Shown: in pieces, positions 51,016 to 60,258 of the stretch
Layout: the number at the start of each line of letters is the position of its first letter
How positions within the stretch are numbered: the first letter of the stretch is position 1
Assembly (NCBI RefSeq): GCF_024105655.1
Contig: NZ_JAAAMH010000002.1
Coordinates: forward strand, 62,001-126,000
Length of the DNA stretch: 64,000 nucleotides
From: Aliihoeflea sp. 40Bstr573
Lineage (GTDB): Bacteria > Pseudomonadota > Alphaproteobacteria > Rhizobiales > Rhizobiaceae
Reading direction: 5' to 3'
The notes under the pieces: model-generated
The model's database searches: none
The model's input: the letters and a program-made list of their open reading frames with translations, nothing else
What the model was told of the DNA's origin: nothing
Position numbers and translations under genes: made by a program

Positions 51016-51936
51016 TCAGTTGTCGGGAAGCGGAATGCGCTCCTCGGCGTCGCCTGGCACGATGTCAAACTGCCCGGTGCGCCATTCTTCCTTCGCCTGC
51101 TCGATCCGCTCTTTGGACGAGGAGACGAAGTTCCACCAGATGTAGCGACGCGAGCCGAGCGAGGCGCCGCCGAAGAGCATGAAATGCGCACCGCGTTCCG
51201 ATCCGACGACGATCTCGTCGCCCTGGCGGAAGACGAGAAGCTGGTTCTCCGCAAAGCGGTCGCCGGCGATCGTGACCTCGCCATCGAGGACGTAGATGGC
51301 GCGCTCTTCGGCATCGGCGGGAATGGGAATGCGCCCACCCGGCTTCAGGCGAATGTCGGCGTAGAGCGTGTCGGAGGCAGTGCGTACCGGCGCCTTGAGG
51401 CCGGAAAAAGAGCCGATGACGACACGGCCGGTCGCCTCCTCGCCGTCGATCTTCGGCAGTTCCGCGCGGCTCGTGTTCTCGAAAAGCGGCGCAACCTCTT
51501 CCTTGTCCTCCGGCAGAGCAAGCCAAGTCTGGAGGCCGGAAATCGAAAGCGGGCCTCCGCGCAGTTCCTCCGGCGAGCGCTCCGAATGGACGATGCCGCG
51601 CCCCGCCGTCATCAGGTTCACGTCGCCCGGTTCGATGACCATTTCAGTGCCGAGCGAATCACGATGCCTGATTTTGCCGTCGAACAGGTAAGTGACGGTC
51701 GCAAGCCCGATATGCGGATGCGGGCGCACGTCGAGCGCCTGGCCCGCACGCAAAATGGCGGGCCCCATGCGGTCGAAGAAGATGAAGGGACCGACCAGGC
51801 GGCGGCGTGCGGAGGGCAGTGCGCGGCGGACTTCCAGCCCACCAATGTCATGGGTGCGCGGGATGATCAGCGTTTCGATGGCATCGCAGGCGAACGCGTC
51901 GCCGGCAGCGGGGTCGGTTCCGGGGAAGAAGCTCAT
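51016..51936 (-). CDS. Pirin-family protein
   Basis: Double-cupin protein of 306 residues. The N-terminal cupin carries the metal-binding [15 protein letters not shown] with its His pair near residue 73, and the third ligand His in GIVHSE near residue 117; [20 protein letters not shown] precedes. Bacterial pirins are quercetin dioxygenases or redox-responsive partners of metabolic enzymes; the role here is open. It lies between dxs and a VapBC pair, breaking the xseB-dxs neighbourhood usual in this group. Confidence 0.92.
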   Translation of the reverse strand: MSFFPGTDPAAGDAFACDAIETLIIPRTHDIGGLEVRRALPSARRRLVGPFIFFDRMGPAILRAGQALDVRPHPHIGLATVTYLFDGKIRHRDSLGTEMVIEPGDVNLMTAGRGIVHSERSPEELRGGPLSISGLQTWLALPEDKEEVAPLFENTSRAELPKIDGEEATGRVVIGSFSGLKAPVRTASDTLYADIRLKPGGRIPIPADAEERAIYVLDGEVTIAGDRFAENQLLVFRQGDEIVVGSERGAHFMLFGGASLGSRRYIWWNFVSSSKERIEQAKEEWRTGQFDIVPGDAEERIPLPDN

Positions 51937-51952
51937 GGGTTCCTGCCTCGTC

Positions 51953-52345
51953 TCATTGCCAAGTCAGCAGAGCAACATCGTATTGCGCCAAATGCCGATC
52001 GTATGTGACGAATTGCATACCTTCAACGATGGCTTGAGCGAGCATCAAACGGTCGAACGGATCAGCGTGAAGAAGCGGCAAGCGCTCGACGAAGGCGGCG
52101 TGTTCAGGCGTTACATCCAGAAGATCGAATCCTGTCGCCTGGAATTCAATAACTGCCTCGTAGCCTGAGAACGGCGGCGCGTCAGGGCGCATCAGCGGAT
52201 GCTTGATTGAAATTTCCCAGACAGCGGCTGCCGAAACCCAAATCGATCCGGAATTCGCGACAATCGCATCCTGGATATGCGGAGGTATTCTTTCAGGCGT
52301 CGTGGCCGCCCAGATCGCGACATGGGTGTCGAGCAGAAGCTTCAC
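51953..52345 (-). CDS. vapC: VapC-type PIN-domain ribonuclease toxin
   Basis: Toxin of 130 residues with a PIN nuclease fold. Acidic metal ligands are Asp6 (LLLDTHVAIW), Glu44 (AAVWEISIKH), Asp95/Asp98 (HADPFDRLMLAQA) and Asp116 (FVTYDRHLAQYD). The subgroup with LLLDTHVAIWA and HADPFDRML is well known next to Phd-like antitoxins. Targets of this subgroup are usually tRNA or rRNA. Its ATG overlaps the antitoxin stop by four bases, the standard coupling. Confidence 0.93.
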   Translation of the reverse strand: MKLLLDTHVAIWAATTPERIPPHIQDAIVANSGSIWVSAAAVWEISIKHPLMRPDAPPFSGYEAVIEFQATGFDLLDVTPEHAAFVERLPLLHADPFDRLMLAQAIVEGMQFVTYDRHLAQYDVALLTWQ

Positions 52346-52605
52346 GTCTTCTGCTTTTCACCGCTGAAGAACATCGTCTCGACCTCCGCATCAAGCGCCT
52401 GGAAGGCTTCATAGTCGAGTGACGGATATTTCCCTTTCGCGTGCCCAAAGCGAATCGTCTTCGTACCTGGCGCGCTGAGCGGAACAAGTTTAGCCGCCGG
52501 CTTGCCATTGCGCGCAATGATGATTTCGCTTTCCACGCCGCTCTCGACCGCTTCGACGAGACGGGACAACGACGTTTTGGCTTCCAGCATATTGACGGTC
52601 GACAT
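52342..52605 (-). CDS. vapB: VapB antitoxin, Phd/YefM type
   Basis: Antitoxin of 87 residues. The N-terminal Phd/YefM DNA-binding domain reads VNMLEAKTSLSRLVEAVE followed by IIIARNGKPAAKLVPL; the C-terminal half is the flexible toxin-binding segment (FQALDAEVETMFF). AAGGAGG is six bases upstream of the ATG. First gene of the operon and the expected autorepressor. Confidence 0.92.
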   Translation of the reverse strand: MSTVNMLEAKTSLSRLVEAVESGVESEIIIARNGKPAAKLVPLSAPGTKTIRFGHAKGKYPSLDYEAFQALDAEVETMFFSGEKQKT

Positions 52606-52614
52606 CGCCGCCTC

Positions 52615-52660
52615 CTTAGCTAATCCTGACTAAGATAGCGTTGCTGGACGTCATTCGCAA
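52615..52660 (-). promoter_or_regulatory. Promoter and operator of vapBC
   Basis: On the minus strand TTGCGA (52655-52660) and TATCTT (52632-52637) are 17 bases apart, a fair promoter. An inverted repeat CTTAG-N10-CTAAG (52615-52619 with 52630-52634) overlaps the -10 and the transcript start, the right place for repression by the Phd-type antitoxin. Confidence 0.55.
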
Positions 52661-52670
52661 GCTTTGTCCG

Positions 52671-52928
52671 CTACTCCCCGTCGAGCGGCTCCGTGCCCAT
52701 CGGCTTGCCGTCGCGCGACAGACGGATTTTCTCGACCTTGTCCTCGGCGGCCTTGAGAAGCTGGTCGCAATGGGCCTTCAGGGCTTCGCCGCGCTCGTAG
52801 ATGCGGATCGACTGGTCGAGCGGAACGTCGCCGCGCTCCAAGTCGTCGACGATGCGTTCGAGCGCTTCCAGCGCCTGTTCGAAGCTCATCGCCTTGATGT
52901 CGGCATTCGGCGCGGTTTGGTCGGTCAT
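52671..52928 (-). CDS. xseB: Exodeoxyribonuclease VII small subunit
   Basis: Protein of 85 residues, mostly one helical coiled hairpin, that forms exonuclease VII with XseA for single-strand DNA degradation in mismatch repair. The signature is [20 protein letters not shown] followed by [17 protein letters not shown] 52928 is preferred over ATG 52934: GAAGGG then lies six bases upstream. It starts two bases after the deacetylase-like gene ends. xseA is not in the window. Confidence 0.95.
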   Translation of the reverse strand: MTDQTAPNADIKAMSFEQALEALERIVDDLERGDVPLDQSIRIYERGEALKAHCDQLLKAAEDKVEKIRLSRDGKPMGTEPLDGE

Positions 52929-52930
52929 GG

Positions 52931-53857
52931 TCATCCCTTCATCAGGCGGGCGATGTGGACGGCGGCCGAGAAGGCCAGGCCCTGCAGGTCGTAACCGCCT
53001 TCGAGCAGCGACACGAGGCGGTTGTTCGAATGGCGCGCGGCGCGCTCCATGAGTTCGCCCGTCGCCCAGTCGAAATCGTCTTCGGTCAGGTTGATCTCGG
53101 CGAGCGGATCGCGGTGATGCGCGTCGAAGCCGGCGGAGATGATGATGAGGTCCGGCCGGAATTCGTCCAGCGCTGGAAGCACGCGCGCATTGAACGCTTC
53201 ACGGAAGGTTTCGCTGCCGGTGCCCGGATTAAGCGGGGCGTTGACGATGTTGCCGGCGCCCGTCTCGGACTTCGCGCCGGTGCCGGGATAAAGCGGCATC
53301 TGGTGCGTGGAGCAGTAGAGAACGGACGGGTCGTCGTAGAAGATGTCCTGCGTGCCGTTGCCGTGATGGACGTCCCAGTCGACGATGGCGACGCGTTCGG
53401 CGCCGTGGGCCTTCTGGGCATGGCGGGCGGCGATGGCGGCGTGGTTGATGAGGCAGAACCCCATCGCCGTCACCTTCTCGGCATGGTGGCCGGGCGGGCG
53501 CGAGGCGACGAAGACGTTGTCGGCGCGGCCGGCGAAGACGTCGTCCACGGCCGCATTGGCAGCGCCGACGGCGGTGAGTGCCGCTTCGAGGCTCTTCGGG
53601 CTGACGGTCGTGTCACCATCGATGCTTGCCAGGCCCTCCGAGGGGATCAGCGCTCGGATCTTGTCGACATGGCTTTGCGGGTGGGCGTAGAGCACGGTTT
53701 CAATGTCGCCCATCGGCGACAGGTGCCGGTCGAGCCGCTCGAAGGCCTCCGCCTCCAGTGCGCGTTCAAGGGCGCGCAGCCGGTCCGGCCGCTCCGGGTG
53801 GCCGGCGGGCATCAGATGCTCGAGATAGATCGGGTGAGTGTAGAGACGTGTGACCAT
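52931..53857 (-). CDS. Histone deacetylase-family hydrolase
   Basis: Zinc amidohydrolase of 308 residues of the class II HDAC/acetoin utilisation superfamily. The charge-relay and metal region is [19 protein letters not shown] near residue 134 and [16 protein letters not shown] near residue 169, with the last Asp ligand in [14 protein letters not shown] near 250. Bacterial homologues deacetylate polyamines or other small amides rather than histones. ATG 53857 matches the conserved N-terminus ([13 protein letters not shown]). Conserved upstream neighbour of xseB in Rhizobiales. Confidence 0.93.
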   Translation of the reverse strand: MVTRLYTHPIYLEHLMPAGHPERPDRLRALERALEAEAFERLDRHLSPMGDIETVLYAHPQSHVDKIRALIPSEGLASIDGDTTVSPKSLEAALTAVGAANAAVDDVFAGRADNVFVASRPPGHHAEKVTAMGFCLINHAAIAARHAQKAHGAERVAIVDWDVHHGNGTQDIFYDDPSVLYCSTHQMPLYPGTGAKSETGAGNIVNAPLNPGTGSETFREAFNARVLPALDEFRPDLIIISAGFDAHHRDPLAEINLTEDDFDWATGELMERAARHSNNRLVSLLEGGYDLQGLAFSAAVHIARLMKG

Positions 53858-53931
53858 GGGCGCTTGATATAGGGCCGATCGGGGCGCGTGACCACGCCCC
53901 GATTTCACTTCGCCCCGAAGATCAACAGCGA

Positions 53932-55032
53932 TCAGCTCTGGATGAGCTCGGTCGACGCGATTTCGATGCCGAAACCCTCAAGGCCGATATAGTGGCGCGG
54001 GCGCGAGGCCAGAAGCCGGATCGAGGAGATGCCGAGATCGCGCAGGATCTGCGCGCCAAGGCCGATCTCGCGCCATTCATCCTCGCGCACCAACGCTTCC
54101 TCATGCGCCTCGCGCTCGCCCATCGGCCGGTTGCGCGCACTGTGCGCGACGCCAACCGAGCCCTCGCGCAGATAGACGAGGACCCCGCGTTGGTTGCCGA
54201 ATTTCGACAGAAGGTCCTTGAGCTCGGTACCCGCGCCGAACACGTCGGCGACGACATCTTCGGTGTGGAGGCGAACCGGAACGTCGCGGCCGTCACGAAT
54301 GTCGCCGAAGACGATGGCGAGGTGGTGCATCGTGTCCCATGGCAGGCGATAGGTCAGGGCGCGCGCATTGCCGCCGGGCGTCTCGATCTCAAAATCGGAA
54401 ATGCGCTCGATCAGGGTTTCCTGTCGCTGGCGATAGGCGATCAGGTCGGCGACGGAGACCTCCTTGAGGCCATGCTGGCGGGCAAAACCTTGCACCTGCG
54501 GGCCGCGCATCACCGTGCCGTCATCGTTGACGAGCTCGCAGATGACGCCGACGGGCGGCAGGCCGGCGAGCTTGCACAGGTCCACGGCGGCCTCGGTGTG
54601 GCCAGAGCGCATGAGCACCCCGCCCTCGCGCGCGACGAGCGGGAAGATGTGGCCGGGACGGACGAAATCGGCCGCGCCGACATTGCCGTTGGCAAGGTTT
54701 CGAGCCGTCAGCGTGCGATCCTCGGCCGAGATGCCGGTGGTCGTGCCGTGCTTGAAGTCGACCGAGACGGTGAAGGCGGTCGAATGCGGCGCGTCGTTGT
54801 CGGCGACCATGGGGTTCAAGTTCAGCCGCTTGGCGTCCTCGCGCGTCATGGGCGTGCAGACGATGCCCGAAGTGTGGCGGACGATGAAGGCCATTTTCTC
54901 GGGCGTGCAATGAACGGCGGCGACGATCAGGTCGCCCTCGTTCTCACGGCCGTCATCGTCCATGACGACGACGATCTCGCCGCGCTCGAAGGCGCGGATG
55001 GCTTCGACGGTCTTTTGCTGATCGTAAGGCAT
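53932..55032 (-). CDS. ribB: 3,4-dihydroxy-2-butanone-4-phosphate synthase with degenerate GCHII domain
   Basis: Riboflavin pathway enzyme of 366 residues. The first ~205 residues are an intact RibB: VMDDDGRENEGDLIVAA with the acidic metal loop, HTSGIVC, and FRPGHIFPL-like VRPGHIFPLVA, SGHTEAAVDL. The C-terminal ~150 residues look like GTP cyclohydrolase II, but where active enzymes show a three-Cys zinc site after the VR-H-E motif this protein reads RLHTEDVVADVFG with no Cys. It is therefore a single-activity RibB, common in Rhizobiales. It starts 18 bases after aroC. Confidence 0.94.
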   Translation of the reverse strand: MPYDQQKTVEAIRAFERGEIVVVMDDDGRENEGDLIVAAVHCTPEKMAFIVRHTSGIVCTPMTREDAKRLNLNPMVADNDAPHSTAFTVSVDFKHGTTTGISAEDRTLTARNLANGNVGAADFVRPGHIFPLVAREGGVLMRSGHTEAAVDLCKLAGLPPVGVICELVNDDGTVMRGPQVQGFARQHGLKEVSVADLIAYRQRQETLIERISDFEIETPGGNARALTYRLPWDTMHHLAIVFGDIRDGRDVPVRLHTEDVVADVFGAGTELKDLLSKFGNQRGVLVYLREGSVGVAHSARNRPMGEREAHEEALVREDEWREIGLGAQILRDLGISSIRLLASRPRHYIGLEGFGIEIASTELIQS

Positions 55033-55050
55033 GGAATGAGGGAACCCTGA

Positions 55051-56142
55051 CTAGATGCGGCCCGTCTGGCCGCGATGTCTCAAATAATGATCCGCGATCG
55101 CGCATGCGACCATGGCTTCGCCGATCGGCACGGCGCGGATGCCGACGCAGGGGTCGTGCCGACCCTTGGTGCGCACGTCCACTTCCTGGCCCTCGACGTC
55201 GATCGACTGGCGCGTGTTGAGGATCGACGAGGTGGGCTTGACGGCAAAGCGCGCGACGACCGGCTGGCCGGTCGAGATGCCGCCCAGGATGCCGCCGGCC
55301 TTGTTGGACAGGAAGCGCGGGCCGTCATTGCCCATGCGCATCTCGTCGGCGTTTTCTTCGCCGGTGATGCGCGCGGCCTCGAACCCATTGCCGATCTCGA
55401 CGCCCTTGACGGCGTTGATCGACATCAGGCCCGAGGCGATCTCCTGGTCGAGCTTGGCATAGATCGGCGCGCCGAGGCCGGCGGGGACGCCCTCCGCGAC
55501 GATCTCGACGATCGCGCCGACCGAGGAGCCGGCCTTGCGGATGCCGTCGAGATACTCCTCGAAGACGGAAACCGACTGCGGGTCGGGCGTGAAGAAGGGG
55601 TTTTCCGGCGACTGGACGAAATCCCAGTCCCAGTTGGCGCGGTCGATGTCCTTCGTTCCCATCGCGACCAGCGCGCCGCGCACGACCATTCCCGGCACGA
55701 CCTTGCGGGCGAGCGCGCCGGCAGCGACGCGGGCTGCCGTCTCGCGCGCGGAAGAGCGGCCGCCGCCGCGATAGTCACGCAGGCCGTACTTGACGTCATA
55801 GGTGTAGTCGGCATGGCCGGGACGGTATTGCCGCGCGATCTCGCCATAATCCTTGGAGCGCTGGTCGACATTCTCGATCAGCATCGAGACGGGCGTGCCG
55901 GTCGTGACCAGCTCCTCGCCGTCTTCGAGAACGCCGGACAGGATCCTCACCTGATCGGGCTCCTGGCGCTGGGTGACGAAGCGCGACTTGCCGGGACGGC
56001 GCCGGTCGAGATCGGCCTGGATGTCGGAGAGCTGGAACCTGATGCCGGGCGGGCAACCGTCGACCACGCAGCCGAGCGCCGGCCCGTGGCTTTCGCCCCA
56101 GGTCGTCACGCGAAAGAGATGCCCGAACGTGTTGTGCGACAT
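55051..56142 (-). CDS. aroC: Chorismate synthase
   Basis: Flavin-dependent enzyme of 363 residues for the last step of the shikimate pathway. Family signatures are [18 protein letters not shown] at the start, the [12 protein letters not shown] region with the conserved Arg/His, and [20 protein letters not shown] near residue 123. Normal length. Followed 18 bases later by ribB, the usual order in this group; preceded by a 145-base divergent gap that holds a plus-facing terminator-like hairpin. Confidence 0.97.
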   Translation of the reverse strand: MSHNTFGHLFRVTTWGESHGPALGCVVDGCPPGIRFQLSDIQADLDRRRPGKSRFVTQRQEPDQVRILSGVLEDGEELVTTGTPVSMLIENVDQRSKDYGEIARQYRPGHADYTYDVKYGLRDYRGGGRSSARETAARVAAGALARKVVPGMVVRGALVAMGTKDIDRANWDWDFVQSPENPFFTPDPQSVSVFEEYLDGIRKAGSSVGAIVEIVAEGVPAGLGAPIYAKLDQEIASGLMSINAVKGVEIGNGFEAARITGEENADEMRMGNDGPRFLSNKAGGILGGISTGQPVVARFAVKPTSSILNTRQSIDVEGQEVDVRTKGRHDPCVGIRAVPIGEAMVACAIADHYLRHRGQTGRI

Positions 56143-56159
56143 GCTGGTCCCTGCCCCGG

Positions 56160-56181
56160 CGGCCCCTCAAGGGGCCGTTTT
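56160..56181 (+). terminator. Plus-strand intrinsic terminator between divergent genes
   Basis: An 8-bp perfect GC-rich stem (56160-56167 with 56170-56177) and two-base loop is followed by TTTT, a textbook intrinsic terminator on the plus strand. No plus-strand gene ends here: it lies 18 bases before aroC (minus) and 107 bases before the DUF1344 gene. It would stop antisense transcription entering from the aroC side. Confidence 0.6.
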
Positions 56182-56287
56182 GCCACCGCTTCTATTGGCG
56201 TTTTCGCGGAGGGTCAAACCGCGCGGAGTTTTGACACATTGTTTCGATTCAAACATGGTGGTTCGATCATCCGGAGGTTTCCATCTG

Positions 56288-56536
56288 ATGCGCAAGATCG
56301 CCCTTCTCACCGCCGCCGCCACGCTCTTCGCCTCGGCGGCCCTGGCCGCCAACGATGAAGGCTCGATCACCGCCATCGACCGCGAGGCGATGACGATCAC
56401 GCTCGAGAACGGCAATGTCTACAAGCTGCCCGGCGAGTTCGACGTCGAGGCCATCTCGGAAGGGATGGACGTGCTGCTCGCCTATGAGGAGATCGAGGGC
56501 GAGAAACAGATCACGGACATGGATACGGGGAATTAG
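56288..56536 (+). CDS. DUF1344 periplasmic protein
   Basis: Small exported protein of 82 residues: a signal peptide ends at AALA (residue 20), and the mature part is a 60-residue beta domain (GSITAIDREAMTITLENGN) of the DUF1344 family, reminiscent of an OB-like fold. Function unknown. GGAGG lies ten bases before the ATG. Convergent with the phosphatase gene, with which its stop is nearly adjacent. Confidence 0.82.
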   Translation: MRKIALLTAAATLFASAALAANDEGSITAIDREAMTITLENGNVYKLPGEFDVEAISEGMDVLLAYEEIEGEKQITDMDTGN

Positions 56537-57124
56537 CTAGAGCCACTCCAGCGCTTCGCCGTCCCAGCGCAGCATCCTATCCTGCGGGATGACGAGCGCG
56601 GCGGCCTCATCCGCGCCCATGCCGCCGGCAATGCGGAAGACGGCACGGACGATGCCGCCATGGGTCACGCAAACGGTCGGCTGCGTGATTTCCTCGAAGA
56701 AGGGCCGGAAACGCGCCATCAGCCGATCGTAGCTTTCGCCGGAGGCGCCCGGCGGCACGAAATGCCATTTGTCGGCCTCGCGCTCGGCCGTGGAACCGGG
56801 CCTTCCCGCCTCCACCTCTTCCAGCGTCTTGCCCTGCCAGTCGCCGAAATGCACCTCGATGAGACGCGGGTCGGTGAGATAACCGCGGCGCGGCAAGCCG
56901 GCGCCGGCGCGCACGCGCTCCATCGTCTCGCAGGTGCGCTTCAATGGGCTCGCGACGAAACGGAACGAGCCGATGTCGGGCTGGAGCGAGGCCAACCGCT
57001 CGCCGTTCCGGTCGGCCTGCGCGCGGCCGACATCGTTCAAATCGGTGTCGGCCTGACCCTGCAGGCGCATGATTGCGTTCCAGTCGGTCTGGCCGTGCCG
57101 GATGAAATATGTGAGCGTTGCCAT
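56537..57124 (-). CDS. Histidine phosphatase (phosphoglycerate-mutase-like)
   Basis: Enzyme of 195 residues of the branch 1 histidine phosphatase superfamily. The phosphorylated His10 is in FIRHGQTDWN, the acid Glu is in LIEVHFGDWQG, and the second His is in CVTHGGIVRAV. Substrate is unknown; relatives act on phosphoglycerate, alpha-ribazole phosphate or phosphoproteins. The gene lies between fabI and aroC in a conserved neighbourhood. Confidence 0.9.
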   Translation of the reverse strand: MATLTYFIRHGQTDWNAIMRLQGQADTDLNDVGRAQADRNGERLASLQPDIGSFRFVASPLKRTCETMERVRAGAGLPRRGYLTDPRLIEVHFGDWQGKTLEEVEAGRPGSTAEREADKWHFVPPGASGESYDRLMARFRPFFEEITQPTVCVTHGGIVRAVFRIAGGMGADEAAALVIPQDRMLRWDGEALEWL

Positions 57125-57207
57125 GGGCCGAATTAGCGCGACCCGTCACCGAGCCGCAAGTTACAGGCGGTCATTTGTTGGTGACCCAGCGCACGGTTGC
57201 CGCGCGC

Positions 57208-58020
57208 TCAGACCGTCGAGATGTCCGGCGCGTCAACCGCCTTCATGCCGACGACGTGATAGCCCGAATCGACGTGAAGCACCTCGCCCGTCATGCCCTT
57301 CGACATGTCGGAGAGAAGGTAGACGCCGGTCTGGCCGACTTCCTCGATGGTGACGGTGCGGCGCAGCGGCGCGTTGTACTCGTTCCACTTCAAGATGTAG
57401 CGGAAGTCGCCGATGCCCGACGCCGCCAGCGTCTTGATGGGACCTGCCGAGATCGCGTTGACGCGGATGTTCTTCGGGCCGAGGTCGACCGCAAGATACT
57501 GGACGCTCGCCTCGAGCGCGGCCTTGGCAACGCCCATGACGTTGTAGTTCGGCATCACCTTCTCGGCGCCGTAATAGGTCATGGTCAGGAGCGAGCCGCC
57601 CTCGGCCATGAGCTTTTCGGCGCGCTGCGCGACGGCGGTGAACGAATAGACCGAGATGTCCATCGTCTTCACGAAATTGCCGTGCGTCGTGTCAACATAG
57701 CGGCCGACGAGCTCGTCCTTGTCGGAAAAGCCGATGGCGTGGACGACGAAGTCGAGCTTGCCCCATCTGGCTTCGAGGTCGGCGAAGACGGCGTCGATCG
57801 TCGCCATGTCGGAGACGTCGCAATGGCCGGCCAGATGCGCGCCGAGTTCGGCGGCGAGCGGCTCGACGCGCTTCTTCAACGCGTCGCCCTGCCAGGTGAA
57901 GGCAAGCTCGGCGCCCTGTTCGGCGCAGGCCTTCGCGATGCCCCAGGCGATCGAGCGATTGTTCGCCACGCCCATGATGAGGCCGCGCTTGCCGGCCATC
58001 AATCCATTCCCACCTGCCAT
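57208..58020 (-). CDS. fabI: Enoyl-ACP reductase FabI
   Basis: NADH-dependent reductase of 270 residues for the last step of each fatty-acid elongation round. The nucleotide motif is GVANNRSIAWGIAKA near residue 17, the active site is YGAEKVMPNYNVMGVAKAALE, read here as a Tyr-x6-Tyr-x6-Lys triad near residue 150-163, and the substrate loop GPIKTLAASGI follows. It is the target class of triclosan and diazaborines. Rhizobia often carry two FabI copies; only one is in view. Confidence 0.96.
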   Translation of the reverse strand: MAGGNGLMAGKRGLIMGVANNRSIAWGIAKACAEQGAELAFTWQGDALKKRVEPLAAELGAHLAGHCDVSDMATIDAVFADLEARWGKLDFVVHAIGFSDKDELVGRYVDTTHGNFVKTMDISVYSFTAVAQRAEKLMAEGGSLLTMTYYGAEKVMPNYNVMGVAKAALEASVQYLAVDLGPKNIRVNAISAGPIKTLAASGIGDFRYILKWNEYNAPLRRTVTIEEVGQTGVYLLSDMSKGMTGEVLHVDSGYHVVGMKAVDAPDISTV

Positions 58021-58112
58021 GTCATTCCCTCGACGCGATCACGATTGGACCGAGCCTATCGCATAGCGGGTGTGCGGCATCAAGCCGCGAGGCTGTCGAA
58101 CGCTGCCTGGGA

Positions 58113-59078
58113 TCAGGAGGCGCGGCGCGCGCGCATCAGGGCTTCCAGGTCCTCGTCGCGGTCCGGCGGCAGCATCACGGCGACATGGACATAAAGGTCG
58201 CCATGGCCGCCATGCTTCGTCGGCAGGCCCTTGCCCTTGAGGCGCAGGCGCTTGTCCGAACTCGACCAGGCGGGGATGGCGACCGCCAGACGCCCGGTCG
58301 GGGTTTCGACCGGCAGCTTGGCGCCCAGCACCGCGTCTTCCAGTGGAACCGGCAGGTCGACATGAAGGTCGCGACCCTCGATGCGGTAGAGCGGGTGCGG
58401 CTTGAAGCGGATCTTGACCAGCGCGTCGCCGGGCTCGCCAATGCCGAGCTGTTCGCCCTGTCCCTTGAGGCGGATCGTCTGCCCGTCCTCCAGGAAAGCC
58501 GGCAGCTTGACTGCGATCTTGCGCCCGTCGGGAAAGGCGGCGGTGACCTTGGCGGCGGTCGCCGCTTCCTCGATCGTCACCTCCAGCGTCACCTGCAGGT
58601 CGCTGCCGCGCGGCTGGCGGCGCTGGCCTGCTCCCGGCCGCGGACCTGCCTGTGCGCCGCCCCCCGGCCCGGCCCCCTGGCGAAACGCCTGCCCGAAGAT
58701 GTGGGAAAAGATGTCGTCGCCCGCATCGCCGAACGGATCGCCGCCGCCTGCGGAGCGGAATTCGTAGCGCGCGCCGCCCGGACCGGCACCGGCGCGCCGA
58801 AAGCCCCCGAACGGGTCGCCGCCGCCGGCCGCGCCCTCAAAGCCGGTGAAACGCGGCTTGCCTGCCGCGTCGATCTCGCCACGGTCGAACTGGCGGCGCT
58901 TTTCGTCGTCGCCGACGATCTCATAGGCTTGGCTCGCCTCGGAGAAGCGCTCCTGCGCCTTCGGATCGTTGGCGTTCTGGTCCGGATGGTATTTTTTCGC
59001 CAGCTTCCGGTAAGCCGACTTGATGTCCTTGGCCGAGGCGTTCTTGGCAACGCCCAGGACCTGATAGGGATCGCGCAT
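58113..59078 (-). CDS. CbpA-like J-domain co-chaperone
   Basis: Hsp40-type protein of 321 residues. The J domain (1-68) has HPD at 31-33 in KKYHPDQN; a Gly/Phe/Ala-rich linker spans ~75-160; the C-terminal substrate-binding domains ([38 protein letters not shown]) occupy the rest. The Cys-rich zinc finger of DnaJ is missing, so this is a CbpA/DnaJ class B protein that works with DnaK. Located between fabI and the surface lipoprotein gene. Confidence 0.92.
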   Translation of the reverse strand: MRDPYQVLGVAKNASAKDIKSAYRKLAKKYHPDQNANDPKAQERFSEASQAYEIVGDDEKRRQFDRGEIDAAGKPRFTGFEGAAGGGDPFGGFRRAGAGPGGARYEFRSAGGGDPFGDAGDDIFSHIFGQAFRQGAGPGGGAQAGPRPGAGQRRQPRGSDLQVTLEVTIEEAATAAKVTAAFPDGRKIAVKLPAFLEDGQTIRLKGQGEQLGIGEPGDALVKIRFKPHPLYRIEGRDLHVDLPVPLEDAVLGAKLPVETPTGRLAVAIPAWSSSDKRLRLKGKGLPTKHGGHGDLYVHVAVMLPPDRDEDLEALMRARRAS

Positions 59079-59159
59079 GAATTGCCTGCCCGAATTGAGG
59101 ATTGGTTGTCCGCTATATGAGCATGCCGGCGAAAAGTTTCCAGATTTTCCCGACGCGCC

Positions 59160-59579
59160 TCAAAGCTTGTCGAAGGCCGTCATCGCCCACATGCCGCCCG
59201 AGGCGAGGCAGGATTCGCCCTGGTAGAGCGCGATGCCGTCGAAACTTTCGCGCGTCGCCTCGAAGCGGCGGCAGCGCGCGCCCCCGTCGCTGTGCTCGCT
59301 GATCTGGCGCAGCGCCCCGCGCGAGCCCGTCTCGGCATTCGCCCAAGCCAGCGCGTCTGGCGCGCCAGCTTCCAAATCGAGCGCGGAGACGACGTTGCGA
59401 ATGGTCGCCGCGTCGGAGAGTTCCGTCGCATCCTTCGGCGCCTCGGTCTTCCTGACCGAGCCGGTGACGATGGACGTATCCTTGGCGACGTCCTCGAGCG
59501 TGACGCCGCGCGAGCCGCAGGCGGCCAGGCAAAGCGCCATCGTGGCCAGCAAAATGGGGCGTCGTGCCGTCATCACCAT
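59160..59579 (-). CDS. RT0821/Lpp0805-like surface lipoprotein
   Basis: Small exported protein of 139 residues with a basic start (TARRP), a hydrophobic segment and a lipobox-like CLAACGSRG near residue 24. The mature domain contains [18 protein letters not shown] and a Cys pair ([10 protein letters not shown]...GESCLASGG) that likely forms a disulfide, matching the RT0821/Lpp0805 surface protein family of unknown function. Start is uncertain among 59579, 59573 and an upstream TTG at 59600. Divergent from pdxH. Confidence 0.75.
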   Translation of the reverse strand: MVMTARRPILLATMALCLAACGSRGVTLEDVAKDTSIVTGSVRKTEAPKDATELSDAATIRNVVSALDLEAGAPDALAWANAETGSRGALRQISEHSDGGARCRRFEATRESFDGIALYQGESCLASGGMWAMTAFDKL

Positions 59580-59640
59580 CGCTTGCAACGGGTGCAACAA
59601 TGCGTCATCTCCTAGGAATTACGCGCGCAGAGGTTCTAGA

Positions 59641-60255
59641 ATGTCGGATGCACAGTTAACAAACACTGATTTCACCGAAGCGACCGAGCCCTATCGCCTT
59701 TTCGCCGACTGGCTGAGGGATGCCGAGAAGAGCGAGGTCAACGACCCCAACGCACTGGCGCTCGCGACGGTCGACCCCGACGGACTGCCCAATGTGCGCA
59801 TGGTGCTGCTGAAGGGTTTCGACGAGCACGGCTTCGTCTTCTACACCAATTTCGAAAGCGCCAAGGGCCGTGAAATACTCGGTTCGATGAAGGCGGCGAT
59901 GTGCTTTCACTGGAAGAGCCTTCGCCGGCAGGTGCGCGTGCGCGGGCCGGTCGAGATCGTCACGGACGCCGAAGCCGACGCCTATTACGCGACGCGGCCG
60001 CGCGGCAGCCGGATCGGCGCCTGGGCATCGGCGCAATCGCGCCCGCTCGAAGGCCGGTTCGCGCTGGAAAGAGCGGTCGCCGAATATACCGCCAAGCATG
60101 CGATCGGCGAGATTCCGCGCCCGGCGCACTGGTCCGGCTTCCGCATCAAGCCGGTGGAGATCGAATTCTGGCACGACCGCCCCTTCCGCCTGCACGACCG
60201 TCTGCAGTTCAAGCGCGAGGGCGATGGCTGGGGGAAGCAGCGGCTTTATCCGTGA
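59641..60255 (+). CDS. pdxH: Pyridoxamine 5'-phosphate oxidase
   Basis: FMN-dependent enzyme of 204 residues that makes pyridoxal phosphate from PNP or PMP. Recognisable are [22 protein letters not shown] read in parts near residue 38, the FMN-binding [17 protein letters not shown] and the C-terminal [15 protein letters not shown] ending in RLYP. GAGG lies before the ATG at 59641. Several PLP enzymes are in this window (ThrC, the class III aminotransferase). Its stop is four bases from the convergent crotonase stop. Confidence 0.96.
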   Translation: MSDAQLTNTDFTEATEPYRLFADWLRDAEKSEVNDPNALALATVDPDGLPNVRMVLLKGFDEHGFVFYTNFESAKGREILGSMKAAMCFHWKSLRRQVRVRGPVEIVTDAEADAYYATRPRGSRIGAWASAQSRPLEGRFALERAVAEYTAKHAIGEIPRPAHWSGFRIKPVEIEFWHDRPFRLHDRLQFKREGDGWGKQRLYP

Positions 60256-60258
60256 GGG

